A stretch of DNA of 15,544 nucleotides from an uncultured Bacteroidales bacterium (GCA_937915475.1 CALGIR010000345.1:1-15544); one strand, 5' to 3'. Shown: positions 6,461 through 14,287, counted from the stretch's first letter. Notes: generated by a model from the sequence alone, not told the origin. Made by a program: numbers and translations.

Positions 6461-7171
6461 ATGAAGAAATACGAACGAATACTCCTCAAACTAAGCGGTG
6501 AAGCACTAATGGGGAACGAAAATAATGGAATAAGCCCCCATGTTATTAACTCATACGCGAAACAAATCAATGAAATCTCTGAGTTTGGCGTTGAGATAGC
6601 AATTGTAATTGGAGGGGGAAATATCTTCAGAGGACTAAGTGGCTTATCAAAAGGAGTTGACCGTGTTAAGGGCGATCAAATGGGAATGTTAGCTACCATC
6701 ATAAATAGCCTTGCCCTACAAAGCACTATTGAAGCACTTGGCGGAAAAGTAAAGCTATTTACAGCCACAAAAATGGAGCCTATTGGTGAACTTTATACAA
6801 AAGCAAAAGTTTTGCATGCATTTAGCGAAGGCTATACTGCTATAATTGCTGGTGGTACAGGCAATCCTTTTTTTACTACCGATAGTGCTTCGGCATTAAG
6901 GGGGGTTGAAATTGAGGCTAAAGTACTTCTCAAGGGAACAAGAGTTGATGGAGTATACGACTCTGATCCTGAGATTAACCCAAAGGCTAAAAAGTTTAAA
7001 GACCTTACCTTTAATAATGCTTACGAACAAAAATTAAGGATTATGGATCTTACCGCATTTACTATGTGTAGTGAGAATAATCTGCCAATAATCGTATTTG
7101 ATATGAACACAGAGGGAAACTTAAAAAAAGTTGTTTTAGGTGAAAATATTGGTACATTGATAAAAAATTAA
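6461..7171 (+). CDS. pyrH: UMP kinase
   Basis: Hexameric bacterial uridylate kinase of the amino acid kinase fold; it converts UMP to UDP with ATP in pyrimidine nucleotide synthesis. It has 236 residues, the usual length. Landmarks are LLKLSGEAL (8-16, phosphate binding), VIGGGNIFRG (49-58), the DQMGMLATIINSLALQ segment (72-87) in the UMP/oligomer region, AGGTGNPFFTTD (130-141), KGTRVDGVYDSDP (158-170) and MDLTAFTMC near the C-terminus. The family is usually activated by GTP and inhibited by UTP. It lies beyond the tsf terminator, so it needs its own promoter. A partial match TATTTTTA (6432-6439) without a clear -33 box is the only candidate I see. It is followed after 29 bases by frr, a common pairing. 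Confidence 0.98.
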   Translation: MKKYERILLKLSGEALMGNENNGISPHVINSYAKQINEISEFGVEIAIVIGGGNIFRGLSGLSKGVDRVKGDQMGMLATIINSLALQSTIEALGGKVKLFTATKMEPIGELYTKAKVLHAFSEGYTAIIAGGTGNPFFTTDSASALRGVEIEAKVLLKGTRVDGVYDSDPEINPKAKKFKDLTFNNAYEQKLRIMDLTAFTMCSENNLPIIVFDMNTEGNLKKVVLGENIGTLIKN

Positions 7172-7200
7172 ATATTTTAGTACCCAAAATACATAAAACC

Positions 7201-7761
7201 ATGGAAGAAATTAATTTTTATATCGAAGAGGCAAAGGAGGGGATGGCAAACGCCATTACTCACCTCGAAGAAGAACTTAAAACTATTAGAGCAGGTAAGG
7301 CTAATCCTGCTATGCTTTCTGGAGTTATGGTTGATTACTATGGCACACTCACTCCACTACAGCAAGTTTCAAACGTTGGTACCCTTGATGCACGAACCAT
7401 TACCATTCAACCCTGGGAAAAAGCAATGATTGGACCCATTGAAAAAGCAATCCTTACTGCCAATCTCGGATTTAACCCTCAGAATAATGGCGAAGTTATT
7501 CGTATTGCAGTACCAGCTTTAACTGAGGATCGCAGAAAGCAACTTGTAAAACAGGTTAAAAGTGAAGGCGAAAATGCTCGGGTTAGTATTCGTAATGCAC
7601 GAAGAGATGCTAACGAGGGAATTAAAAAGCTACAAAAAGATGGGCTTGCAGAAGACCTTGCAAAAAATACAGAAGTTGAGATTCAGAAATTAACAGATAC
7701 CTACAACAAAATAGTAGAGGAGTTACTCGATAAGAAAGAACAAGAAGTTTTAACCGTATAG
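7201..7761 (+). CDS. frr: Ribosome recycling factor
   Basis: Releases mRNA and splits the post-termination ribosome together with EF-G. It has 186 residues, as expected. The three-helix bundle domain includes LEEELKTIRAGKANPAML (22-39) and the C-terminal basic helix VSIRNARRDANEGIKKLQKDG (128-148), where R131 corresponds to the conserved Arg important for 23S binding. The small domain contains VDYYGTLTPLQQVSNV. The start ATG has an A-rich leader and no Shine-Dalgarno. It is co-transcribed with pyrH (29-base gap), and its stop codon lies inside a long hairpin shared with the convergent gene. Confidence 0.98.
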   Translation: MEEINFYIEEAKEGMANAITHLEEELKTIRAGKANPAMLSGVMVDYYGTLTPLQQVSNVGTLDARTITIQPWEKAMIGPIEKAILTANLGFNPQNNGEVIRIAVPALTEDRRKQLVKQVKSEGENARVSIRNARRDANEGIKKLQKDGLAEDLAKNTEVEIQKLTDTYNKIVEELLDKKEQEVLTV

Positions 7762-7790
7762 TAAAAGCTACTTTTGCGGCTTTTACTATA
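7757..7790. terminator. 12-bp perfect hairpin shared by two convergent genes
   Basis: TATAGTAAAAGC (7757-7768) and its exact complement GCTTTTACTATA (7779-7790) flank a 10-base loop. The stem contains the TAG stop of frr (7759-7761) and, on the other arm, the TAG stop of the opposing sugar-isomerase-like gene (7786-7788). No separate T-run follows on either strand, but the position between converging genes suggests a bidirectional terminator or 3'-end protector. Confidence 0.65.
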
Positions 7791-8964
7791 CCAATGCCAT
7801 TTTAAGCATTCGAGCGGCTAACTCAAATCCCAGAGTAAAATCAGCTGGAATAACCAGATGATGGTTTCCCAATGGCTCGTTTAAGAAATAGTTAATGGTT
7901 GAATCTTTAACATTTACCAATAATTGCGTTCTGCACATTCCCTTTCTGTTTTTATTCTCTGAGCACTCAACAAAACCCTCACCCACAAACATTTTACTTA
8001 GAGTATGGTCGAACCGAACGATTGTTACCTTATCGGCCTTTAGGTTCCCTTTAATGGCTAACCCTTTCCCCGATTCGAAATGGGTATCGAACTCAAAATC
8101 TTTTAGCAGGTTTGCTGGAGCGGTACAATGAGAGAAAGTAATCTGTTTTTTTACAGGATCAACAAAAGATGTATTGGCTATCCAGGGTACAATACCAAAT
8201 AGTTCTTTTGCTATCATCATGCCTAACATGCTGCAATTATCACCCTCGCATCCAGCCGGAATTCCATCCATCGACAGTTTTGACAGGGCTAAACACGCAG
8301 TAACATTGCTCTTCTGTATAAGGGGAAAACATTCAACAGTTAAAGCGTGCAGCTCATATTTACGAATCAAATCCGATAAAGCCTCATAAACTCGACCCGA
8401 ACCAGTTAAACCTTCAATTCCCTGTGTATTAAAAAAATTAAGAAAATCAGCAGATACTTCCCGGTAATCGTTTATTTCAACACTACTCCAAGGGATGTTA
8501 ACCTGGTCAATGCCTAACTTTGTCTTAATAACAAAGGGGTCTACACTTGAATTTACAAGCCAATCTGAAGCCTCACCAACCAGTCCAAAGCGTTTGCCCT
8601 TTAAACGCTTAATCCCATTTTTTACCTTATGTAAATGGTCAACAAGTTCAATGGCCATTCCGCTATTCTGATCAACCAGCATGCTTGCTATATTGTTCTG
8701 ATTCATCCATGCCTTAACCTCAGTAGCTGCTGCCCAGGAGTTGTCGATATTTGAAGCAATTAAAAGATAGAACCCAAACTCTTGAACCGATTGCAACGCT
8801 ATTCTTTCGGAACCTCCTGTAAGAAAAACAAGCACTTCTGGATCCTTATCAACAAACTCAACCATATCCTGTCTAAACAGCTTCTGTAGGCGTCTCTTGG
8901 CCTTAGTAAATACCTTAATATCCGCAGCAGGGAATGCTAATAACTTTACGCGTAGTTTTTCCAT
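7786..8964 (-). CDS. L-fucose/L-arabinose isomerase-like protein
   Basis: Homologue of the L-fucose/L-arabinose isomerase superfamily, cytosolic Mn-dependent aldose-ketose isomerases. It has 392 residues, shorter than FucI (about 590) or AraA (about 500). Family-like features are an N-terminal Rossmann-like half with a VLVFLTGGSE stretch (44-53), KRFGLVGEASDWLV (124-137), VECFPLI (210-216), DGIPAGCEGDNCSMLGMM (233-250), FVDPVKKQITFSHCTAP (267-283) and a C-terminal GNHHLV (366-371). E211, E240 or D242, and H369 are candidate metal ligands by analogy; this is inferred, not aligned. Such short relatives are often only annotated as fucose isomerase-like and their substrate is unknown. It lies 35 bases after the serine hydrolase on the same strand with no obvious own promoter, so the two are probably co-transcribed. 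There are no sugar-utilisation neighbours. Confidence 0.75.
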   Translation of the reverse strand: MEKLRVKLLAFPAADIKVFTKAKRRLQKLFRQDMVEFVDKDPEVLVFLTGGSERIALQSVQEFGFYLLIASNIDNSWAAATEVKAWMNQNNIASMLVDQNSGMAIELVDHLHKVKNGIKRLKGKRFGLVGEASDWLVNSSVDPFVIKTKLGIDQVNIPWSSVEINDYREVSADFLNFFNTQGIEGLTGSGRVYEALSDLIRKYELHALTVECFPLIQKSNVTACLALSKLSMDGIPAGCEGDNCSMLGMMIAKELFGIVPWIANTSFVDPVKKQITFSHCTAPANLLKDFEFDTHFESGKGLAIKGNLKADKVTIVRFDHTLSKMFVGEGFVECSENKNRKGMCRTQLLVNVKDSTINYFLNEPLGNHHLVIPADFTLGFELAARMLKMALV

Positions 8965-8999
8965 TTAATCAAGTCCAAAAATTAATCAGGTTTAAAAAC

Positions 9000-10157
9000 T
9001 TAGTCAAATTCATCATTAATATCCATGGCGATATCAAGATAAACGAAAATATCGAGAGGTTGACCACCAATCCTCTCATCATCGCGTGAGTGCCCTAGTC
9101 TTACAACAACCAAATCTAAGTCGGGAATAATGAAGATATACTGACCTAGAATTCCTCTGGCAAAAATCACCTGATGATTACGATGCGTAGTAAACCACCA
9201 TTTATGTCCATAACGTTCTGTTGGAATGCCTCCCAACTCTTTGTCGGCAAGGTAAGTTGTTGGTTGCAAAGTCTCTTCTAGGTATTCTCTCGATACGATC
9301 TGTTCACCATCCCATTCACCGTAATTTAGCACTAAACGCCCTATTCGGGCAAAATCTCTTGCATTACTATTGAAGCAGCAGTAGGCCTTTTCAATTCCGC
9401 CTTCTCTATCGAGGCTCCACATCGCATCTTGCTCGGCCCCTATCCTACTCCAGATTTTCTCCGACATGTAATCGGCTACGGTTTTGCCAGTTGCTTCCGA
9501 TAAAACAATCGAGAGCAGCTGTGTATCACCACTTAGATAATTAAATTCCTTACCAGGTTCATCAATAACTTTTTGATTGGTTACAAGCTTTCTTAAAAAC
9601 TTGCCATAGTAGGCTTGTGTTGTTGTTGAGAAAAGACTAGAATAAGCCTCATTCCAGCTTAAGCCTGAACTCATGGTCAGCAAATGTCTTATGGTAATGT
9701 TGGCTTTGTCTCCTTGTGCAAACTCAGGAATAAAATCAGAAACTGGCTGATCAAGACTTTCAATAAACCCGTCGTCGAGAGCACAACCAACTAGCAGACC
9801 AACAATGCTCTTAGCCATCGAAAAAGAGTTTGAATAGGAATGGGGACCATATCCATCCCAATACGACTCAAAAAGCAGTAGAGAATCGCGCGCAACCAAA
9901 AGAGCAACCGTTTTATAACTGTCAAGTGCTTTTAGCTGGTTGTCGGTTAAATGGTAAGCATCGAATAAGGAATCGGTTTGCCAGGGGTCTGGTTCACCCA
10001 CCTTTACAAGCCTATTAGCAAAAATGGTGTTGTGATAAATTTTGGGTTTCTGATGTATTAACGCTTTAACTATATAGTGATTTTGGGGAACTGAAAGATA
10101 AACCGTAAGCGCAACCACTACCGTAAGGCAAGCGGTAATAACAATCCTTTTCTTCAT
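9000..10157 (-). CDS. Membrane-anchored serine hydrolase, beta-lactamase/NylB-like family
   Basis: Serine hydrolase of the class C beta-lactamase/penicillin-binding-protein fold, most like the 6-aminohexanoate-dimer hydrolase (NylB)/esterase branch. It has 385 residues. Residues 1-22 form a signal or membrane anchor (KKRIVITAC then VVVALTVYL). The catalytic SxxK is S113-M-A-K116, the second motif is Y207-L-S-G-D-T-Q, and RHLLTMSSGLSW (157-168) and a GILGQYIFIIPDLDLVVVRLGH block (335-356) are typical of this branch. HKWW (318-321) lies shortly before that block. It likely acts in the periplasm on an ester, amide or D-amino-acid-containing peptide. The true substrate cannot be told from sequence, and a peptidoglycan role or a catabolic esterase role are both possible. 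It is the first gene of a likely two-gene unit with the sugar-isomerase-like gene. Confidence 0.88.
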   Translation of the reverse strand: MKKRIVITACLTVVVALTVYLSVPQNHYIVKALIHQKPKIYHNTIFANRLVKVGEPDPWQTDSLFDAYHLTDNQLKALDSYKTVALLVARDSLLLFESYWDGYGPHSYSNSFSMAKSIVGLLVGCALDDGFIESLDQPVSDFIPEFAQGDKANITIRHLLTMSSGLSWNEAYSSLFSTTTQAYYGKFLRKLVTNQKVIDEPGKEFNYLSGDTQLLSIVLSEATGKTVADYMSEKIWSRIGAEQDAMWSLDREGGIEKAYCCFNSNARDFARIGRLVLNYGEWDGEQIVSREYLEETLQPTTYLADKELGGIPTERYGHKWWFTTHRNHQVIFARGILGQYIFIIPDLDLVVVRLGHSRDDERIGGQPLDIFVYLDIAMDINDEFD

Positions 10158-10180
10158 GGTTTTAGGGTTTTAAATTGCAG

Positions 10181-10210
10181 GCAAGTTAAAAAAAACCCAG
10201 TAATTATCAA
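10181..10210 (-). promoter_or_regulatory. Possible promoter of the serine hydrolase gene
   Basis: On the minus strand TTG (10210-10208), 19 bases and TAACTTGC (10188-10181) resemble the Bacteroidetes promoter with a mismatch in the last bases of the -7 box. It lies just downstream of the terminator of the preceding gene, where a new promoter is expected. Confidence 0.4.
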
Positions 10211-10230
10211 CCCCGTAAAGGCGGAAAACA

Positions 10231-10278
10231 AAATAGCCCAAAACCTTAGGAAGCAATAATTAAGGGATTGGGCTATTT
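10231..10278 (-). terminator. Strong intrinsic terminator of the OmpA-family gene
   Basis: AAATAGCCCAA (10231-10241) pairs perfectly with TTGGGCTATTT (10268-10278). After a 2-base internal mismatch, CCTTA (10244-10248) pairs with TAAGG (10261-10265). Read on the minus strand the stem is followed by TTTTGTTTT, and it begins about 28 bases after the stop codon of the lipoprotein gene. Confidence 0.85.
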
Positions 10279-10306
10279 AAAGCCATGAAGTAAATGCAAA
10301 AAAGGA

Positions 10307-11338
10307 TTAGTTAGCCTCTAGTATCTCAAAAAGTTCGTCGAGTTTTGGTGTAAGAATAATCTCTGTTCTACGGTTCTTTTGCCTTGCTGCTGAGGTTTTC
10401 TGTGGGTCAACAGGATGGTATTGGCTTCGACCTGAAGCCGAAATACGTGCGGGTTCAATTTTCGATTTATCTAAAAGTATTCGTACAATTGATGTAGCCC
10501 GCTTAACGCTTAAATCCCAATTGTCTTCCAACTCGCCCCTTTTAGGAAATGACACGTCATCAGTATGGCCTTCAACAACAATATTAATATCCCGATTTTG
10601 TTCCAACACAGGAATTAGCTGCCTTAGCGCTTTTATTCCGTTGGCATCAACAACATGACTCCCCGATTTAAACATCAGCTGCTCATCAAGCGAAACATAT
10701 ACCTTCCCATTCTTAAGCTGCACGCTTAAACCTTTTCCCTCGAAGCCAAATAGTGCATCGGAAACCTTACGGCGAAGAGCCATAACTGCAGAATCCTTTC
10801 GCGCCAATATGCTCTCCATTTCCTGAATCCTTGTGTTCCTTTCGTCAAGATCGCCTTTTAACTCGCTTAGGTATGATTGGAGCTCCTCAAGATTTTTTCG
10901 CCTTAAGTTCAGCTGACGCTCAAGCTCCTTTAAGGCATCCCCCTTTTCTTGGAGCTCTTCTTGCGTTGCCTGCAATTGAGCCAAAACCCTACGAGACTCT
11001 TTTTGAGTACCTGCCATAAAACTTTCCTGAACACTCTGTAAATCAGTATAACGATTTGCTAACTTGGCATTATCATCCTTTAGCCTCGACAGTTCAATTG
11101 CCCTTGATGTGCTATCGGCCAAAAGTTGCTCAAGTTCATCTTTACGTATCCTAAGTTCCGACACCAACTCCTTATTCTTCTTTTCCAACGTCTCGTTTTC
11201 AGTAAAATAGCGTTCCCGTTCCTCCTCGCATTTAATATTCCTATCCTGCAGCGCCTGAAACTCTTTAGCGGGCACACACGATTGAATAAATATGCCTATT
11301 AGAACAATCACTATTATTTTATGCCTTGTGAAATTCAT
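10307..11338 (-). CDS. OmpA-family lipoprotein with N-terminal coiled coil
   Basis: Envelope lipoprotein that likely binds peptidoglycan non-covalently, linking it to a membrane. It has 343 residues. The signal peptide ends in the lipobox IQSC with C21 as the lipidated residue. Residues about 25-190 are a long Glu/Lys/Leu/Arg-rich coiled coil. The C-terminal OmpA domain (about 205-332) contains LMFKSGSHVVD (221-231), the GHTDDV (257-262) peptidoglycan-binding Asp region, NWDLSVKRA (273-281) and KNRRTEIIL (321-329) with the conserved Arg. The sequence after Cys21 (VPAKEF) lacks an evident acidic surface-export signal of the type described in Bacteroidetes, so a periplasm-facing orientation is favoured. 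It is transcribed alone, between its own -7 box and a strong terminator. A motor or gliding role, as in MotB-like relatives, is not supported because no such partner is nearby. Confidence 0.92.
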   Translation of the reverse strand: MNFTRHKIIVIVLIGIFIQSCVPAKEFQALQDRNIKCEEERERYFTENETLEKKNKELVSELRIRKDELEQLLADSTSRAIELSRLKDDNAKLANRYTDLQSVQESFMAGTQKESRRVLAQLQATQEELQEKGDALKELERQLNLRRKNLEELQSYLSELKGDLDERNTRIQEMESILARKDSAVMALRRKVSDALFGFEGKGLSVQLKNGKVYVSLDEQLMFKSGSHVVDANGIKALRQLIPVLEQNRDINIVVEGHTDDVSFPKRGELEDNWDLSVKRATSIVRILLDKSKIEPARISASGRSQYHPVDPQKTSAARQKNRRTEIILTPKLDELFEILEAN

Positions 11339-11370
11339 CCCTGTATTTTTAGTTAATTATTTGAATGAAG

Positions 11371-11378
11371 CAAATATA
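11371..11378 (-). promoter_or_regulatory. -7 box of the OmpA-family lipoprotein gene
   Basis: TATATTTG on the minus strand fits TAnnTTTG exactly and predicts a start about 28 bases before the ATG at 11338. No convincing TTG element is seen at the -33 position. Confidence 0.45.
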
Positions 11379-11532
11379 TCAAAATTGACAGTGATACCGT
11401 TTTTTTATTGCTAATCCTTATAAAGATTTTATCAACAAGCTATTATGCCAAAATAATCGTTAAACCGCTAAACCATAAAGCACAAACCTACACGCCAATT
11501 CTTTTTGAAACTTTATTTTGATAAATTTGTTT

Positions 11533-11540
11533 TAACTTTG
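11533..11540 (+). promoter_or_regulatory. -7 box upstream of dxs
   Basis: TAACTTTG matches TAnnTTTG and lies 23 bases before the dxs ATG. A second match, TAAATTTG, is at 11522-11529. Neither has a TTG at the ideal 19-21 base distance; TTTTTG at 11502-11507 is 14 or 25 bases away. The remaining 11379-11521 stretch shows no gene or clear structure. Confidence 0.45.
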
Positions 11541-11563
11541 CACTTCTTAAAACAACGTTTGAA

Positions 11564-13477
11564 ATGCAGTTTCCCCTTCTGAGTCAAATTAATTCACCTG
11601 ATGATCTTAAAAAACTTAAGGTTGAAAATCTTGTGGATTTAAGCAACGAGCTCAGACAATTCATTATCGATGTTGTTTCATCGAACCCCGGGCATTTTGG
11701 TGCAAGCCTAGGTGTGGTTGAGCTTACCGTTGCCCTTCACTATGTATTCAACACACCAAACGATAGGCTAATATGGGATGTTGGCCATCAGGCCTATGGT
11801 CATAAAATACTTACCGGCAGAAGAGACCTATTTTATACGTATCGTAAGTATAATGGCATTAGCGGGTTTCCCAAACGAAGCGAAAGTGAATATGATGCAT
11901 TTGGTACTGGACATAGTTCTACATCAATTTCTGCGGGTTTAGGAATGGCTATTGCTTCGGAACTAAAGAATGAGGATAGGCAAACTGTTGCCATTATTGG
12001 TGATGGTTCGCTAACCGCCGGGCTGGCTTTTGAGGGACTTAATAATGGGGGGTCGCTTAATTCTAACCTATTGGTTATTCTCAATGATAACAACATGGCT
12101 ATCGACCCCAACGTGGGTGCTCTCAAAGAATATCTCCTCGACATTACAACATCGCAGACCTACAATAGGGTTAAGACAAATGTTTGGGATCTACTTGGCA
12201 GGTTTAATAAGGTAGGGCCAAGCGCACGGTCAATGGTGCAAAAGCTAGAGAATGCTGTAAAATCAACGCTATTAAAACAAAGCAACCTTTTCGAGTCGCT
12301 TGGGTTTAGGTATTTTGGTCCAATTGATGGCCATGATGTAATTTACCTTACCCAAGTGCTTAATGATCTAAAAAACATTCCTGGACCTAAGCTGCTACAT
12401 TGCGTTACCGTAAAAGGCAAAGGATTTAGCCCCGCTGAAATTAACCAAACTGCTTGGCACGCTCCTGGCCCCTTCAACAAAACAACAGGCGAACGAATTA
12501 TTGTATCCACTGATAAACCAAGACCGCCAAAATTTCAGGATGTTTTTGGACACACCGTACTAGAACTTGCCAAACTAAATAAGCGCATAGTTGGTATTAC
12601 CCCTGCAATGCCAAGCGGTTGTTCACTAAATATTATGATGAAAGAGTTGCCGGAGCGAACCTTTGATGTGGGCATTGCCGAACAGCATGCAGTAACCTTT
12701 GCTGCAGGTTTGGCTACAGAGGGTTTAGTTCCGTTTTGCAATATTTACTCATCGTTTATGCAACGCGCCTACGACCAGATGATTCACGATGTAGCCTTGC
12801 AAAACCTCAACGTTATTTTTTGCCTAGATAGAGGAGGTATTGTTGGTGAAGACGGAGCCACGCATCATGGCGTATTCGATATTGCCTATATGAGAGCTAT
12901 ACCCAATATCACCATATGCTCCCCTTTGAACGAGGAGGAACTTAGGAACATGATGTTCACTGCACAGCAAAGCGACATGGGCACATGGAGCATTCGGTAT
13001 CCAAGAGGTAGGGGTTCAATGGTTGATTGGAAGAAGCCTTTCAAAACAATTGAAGTGGGCACAGGTAAAATGCTACGAGAGGGTAACGATATGGCAATCC
13101 TCACACTTGGCCCCATCGGTATTAATGCTGCTGAAGCGGTGAAGAAATTGTCCGAAGATGGGATAAGCATTGCGCATTACGATATGCGATTCGCAAAACC
13201 CTTAGATGCCAAACTATTGGCCCATATTGGGAAACGATTTGAAACAATTATTACCGTTGAGGATGGAACTGTACAGGGTGGATTTGGCTCTGCCGTTCTG
13301 GAATGGTTAAACGACAATGGTTTTTCATCCAGAGTACTCCGATTGGGTATACCAGATAGATTCCTCGATCATGGAACCCCCCAAGAATTATACAAAGAGT
13401 GTGGCATTGATGCGGATGGAATATACAGCACCGCCAAAAAAACTGCTAAACCAAAACTCATTGGCAAAGTAGTATAA
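11564..13477 (+). CDS. dxs: 1-deoxy-D-xylulose-5-phosphate synthase
   Basis: Thiamine-diphosphate enzyme joining pyruvate and glyceraldehyde 3-phosphate to make DXP, the entry step of the MEP isoprenoid pathway and a precursor for thiamine and pyridoxal. It has 637 residues, full length. Landmarks are NPGHFGASLG with H44 (substrate/proton-transfer His), VGHQAYGHK (73-81), GTGHSSTSISAG (114-125), the ThDP/Mg motif from GDGSLTAG (146-153) to LNDNN (173-177), EQHAVTFAAG (373-382) whose E373 is the ThDP-activating Glu, YSSFMQRAYDQ (395-405), and GEDGATHHGVFD (428-439). The C-terminal transketolase domain runs to about 620. The start has a promoter-like sequence close upstream and no Shine-Dalgarno. 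Neighbouring genes are unrelated and no other MEP gene is in the window. A weak hairpin TGGGCA/TGCCCA (13490-13495/13514-13519) follows. Confidence 0.98.
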   Translation: MQFPLLSQINSPDDLKKLKVENLVDLSNELRQFIIDVVSSNPGHFGASLGVVELTVALHYVFNTPNDRLIWDVGHQAYGHKILTGRRDLFYTYRKYNGISGFPKRSESEYDAFGTGHSSTSISAGLGMAIASELKNEDRQTVAIIGDGSLTAGLAFEGLNNGGSLNSNLLVILNDNNMAIDPNVGALKEYLLDITTSQTYNRVKTNVWDLLGRFNKVGPSARSMVQKLENAVKSTLLKQSNLFESLGFRYFGPIDGHDVIYLTQVLNDLKNIPGPKLLHCVTVKGKGFSPAEINQTAWHAPGPFNKTTGERIIVSTDKPRPPKFQDVFGHTVLELAKLNKRIVGITPAMPSGCSLNIMMKELPERTFDVGIAEQHAVTFAAGLATEGLVPFCNIYSSFMQRAYDQMIHDVALQNLNVIFCLDRGGIVGEDGATHHGVFDIAYMRAIPNITICSPLNEEELRNMMFTAQQSDMGTWSIRYPRGRGSMVDWKKPFKTIEVGTGKMLREGNDMAILTLGPIGINAAEAVKKLSEDGISIAHYDMRFAKPLDAKLLAHIGKRFETIITVEDGTVQGGFGSAVLEWLNDNGFSSRVLRLGIPDRFLDHGTPQELYKECGIDADGIYSTAKKTAKPKLIGKVV

Positions 13478-13512
13478 AGAGCTCATTGTTGGGCACAATT
13501 AAAAAGAAACTA

Positions 13513-13543
13513 TTGCCCAGAAGAAAAAAACCTACTATATTCG
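13513..13543 (+). promoter_or_regulatory. Probable promoter of the tRNA-Leu gene
   Basis: TTG (13513-13515), 20 bases and TATATTCG (13536-13543) follow the Bacteroidetes pattern with one mismatch in the -7 box. Transcription would start near 13550, about 15 bases before the mature tRNA end. Confidence 0.4.
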
Positions 13544-13564
13544 CAAACCAAAATATTCTATCTC

Positions 13565-13648
13565 GCCCGGATGGCGGAATTGGTAGACGCGCTGGTCTCA
13601 AACACCAGTGGTAGCAATACTGTGCCGGTTCGATCCCGGCTCCGGGTA
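13565..13648 (+). tRNA. tRNA-Leu (anticodon CAA)
   Basis: An 84-base class II tRNA reading UUG. The acceptor 5' strand is GCCCGGA (13565-13571) and the 3' strand TCCGGGT (13641-13647), with discriminator A (13648). The anticodon stem CTGGT/ACCAG closes the loop CTCAAAC (13597-13603), giving anticodon CAA at 13599-13601. A long variable arm (TGGTA/TACTG region) and the T-arm GCCGG-TTCGATC-CCGGC are clear. The first pair is G1-U72 rather than Watson-Crick. CCA is not encoded, so it must be added after transcription. Confidence 0.97.
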
Positions 13649-13659
13649 CAAATTTTAAA

Positions 13660-13696
13660 CAAGCCTTAAACCATTTTTGGTTAAGGCTTGTTTTGT
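13660..13696 (+). terminator. Intrinsic terminator after tRNA-Leu
   Basis: CAAGCCTTAA (13660-13669) pairs with TTAAGGCTTG (13681-13690), extended by CCA/TGG past one bulged A, with a TTTT loop and a TTTTGT tail. It starts 12 bases after the tRNA. Confidence 0.85.
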
Positions 13697-13724
13697 ATTG
13701 TAGCCACAATAATTAATATCTTTG
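13691..13724 (+). promoter_or_regulatory. Promoter of the dCMP-deaminase-like gene, overlapping the tRNA terminator tail
   Basis: TATCTTTG (13717-13724) is a full match to TAnnTTTG, and TTTTG (13691-13695) lies 21 bases upstream as the -33 element. That element is also the T-run of the tRNA terminator. Transcription would begin near 13731, some 35 bases before the ATG at 13766. Confidence 0.5.
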
Positions 13725-13765
13725 ATAGTTTCAATTATGTCTTACAAAAGGTTAATCGATAGAAT

Positions 13766-14212
13766 ATGGACAAATCTGAGAACTTACCTCCCTACGGAGA
13801 AAAACAACCCGAGTTTGATAAACGATACCTTGAGATGGCTCATATATGGGCAAAAAACTCATATTGTAAGCGCAGACAGGTAGGTGCGCTTATAGTGAAG
13901 AATAAAATGATTATATCCGACGGTTACAATGGAACCCCTAGCGGATTTGAGAATATTTGTGAAGATGAGAATGGCCGCACTAAACAGTATGTTCTCCATG
14001 CCGAAGCAAATGCAATTACAAAAGTAGCAAAATCGAATAATAGTAGCCAGGGCTCAACCCTTTACGTAACCTCTGCTCCATGCATTGAGTGCTCAAAGCT
14101 AATTATTCAGGCCGGTATCAGAAGAGTGGTATATAGCGACGACTACAGGGCGACTGAAGGGATTGAGCTGCTTCAAAGAGCAGATATTGAAATTATTAAA
14201 CTTGAGGATTAG
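13766..14212 (+). CDS. Deoxycytidylate (dCMP) deaminase family protein
   Basis: Zinc-dependent cytidine/dCMP deaminase family member, likely converting dCMP to dUMP to feed thymidylate synthesis. It has 148 residues, typical for the ComEB/dCMP deaminase group. The zinc site is H78-A-E80 (E80 the proton shuttle) with P105-C106-I-E-C109. DGYNGTPSGFENICED (52-67) is the substrate-loop motif of dCMP deaminases. C34 in NSYCKRRQVGALIV sits in the usual N-terminal strand region. It has its own promoter and is followed after 75 bases by the S41 protease gene in the same direction, a pairing I recall from other Bacteroidales. Allosteric control by dCTP/dTTP is known for some members and cannot be judged here. 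Confidence 0.92.
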   Translation: MDKSENLPPYGEKQPEFDKRYLEMAHIWAKNSYCKRRQVGALIVKNKMIISDGYNGTPSGFENICEDENGRTKQYVLHAEANAITKVAKSNNSSQGSTLYVTSAPCIECSKLIIQAGIRRVVYSDDYRATEGIELLQRADIEIIKLED

Positions 14213-14287
14213 CAACAAAAAACGTTAAATAATAGCTAACGGCTATGTTGCAGGTTTTTTATGGATTACATTTGAAAGGAAATACCA

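Noticed and set aside
13481..13520. Hairpin TGGGCA/TGCCCA as the dxs terminator
   Set aside because: Only about 6-7 bp with an 18-base loop and no T-run. It also overlaps the likely tRNA promoter, so it is mentioned only in the dxs entry.
14212..14260. Possible terminator or attenuator between the dCMP deaminase and S41 genes (GCAAC/GTTGC and ATAGC/GCTAT stems, then TTTTTT)
   Set aside because: The two stems are separated by a large one-sided bulge and a competing CGTTA/TAACG pairing exists. The T-run is several bases away, too weak to annotate.
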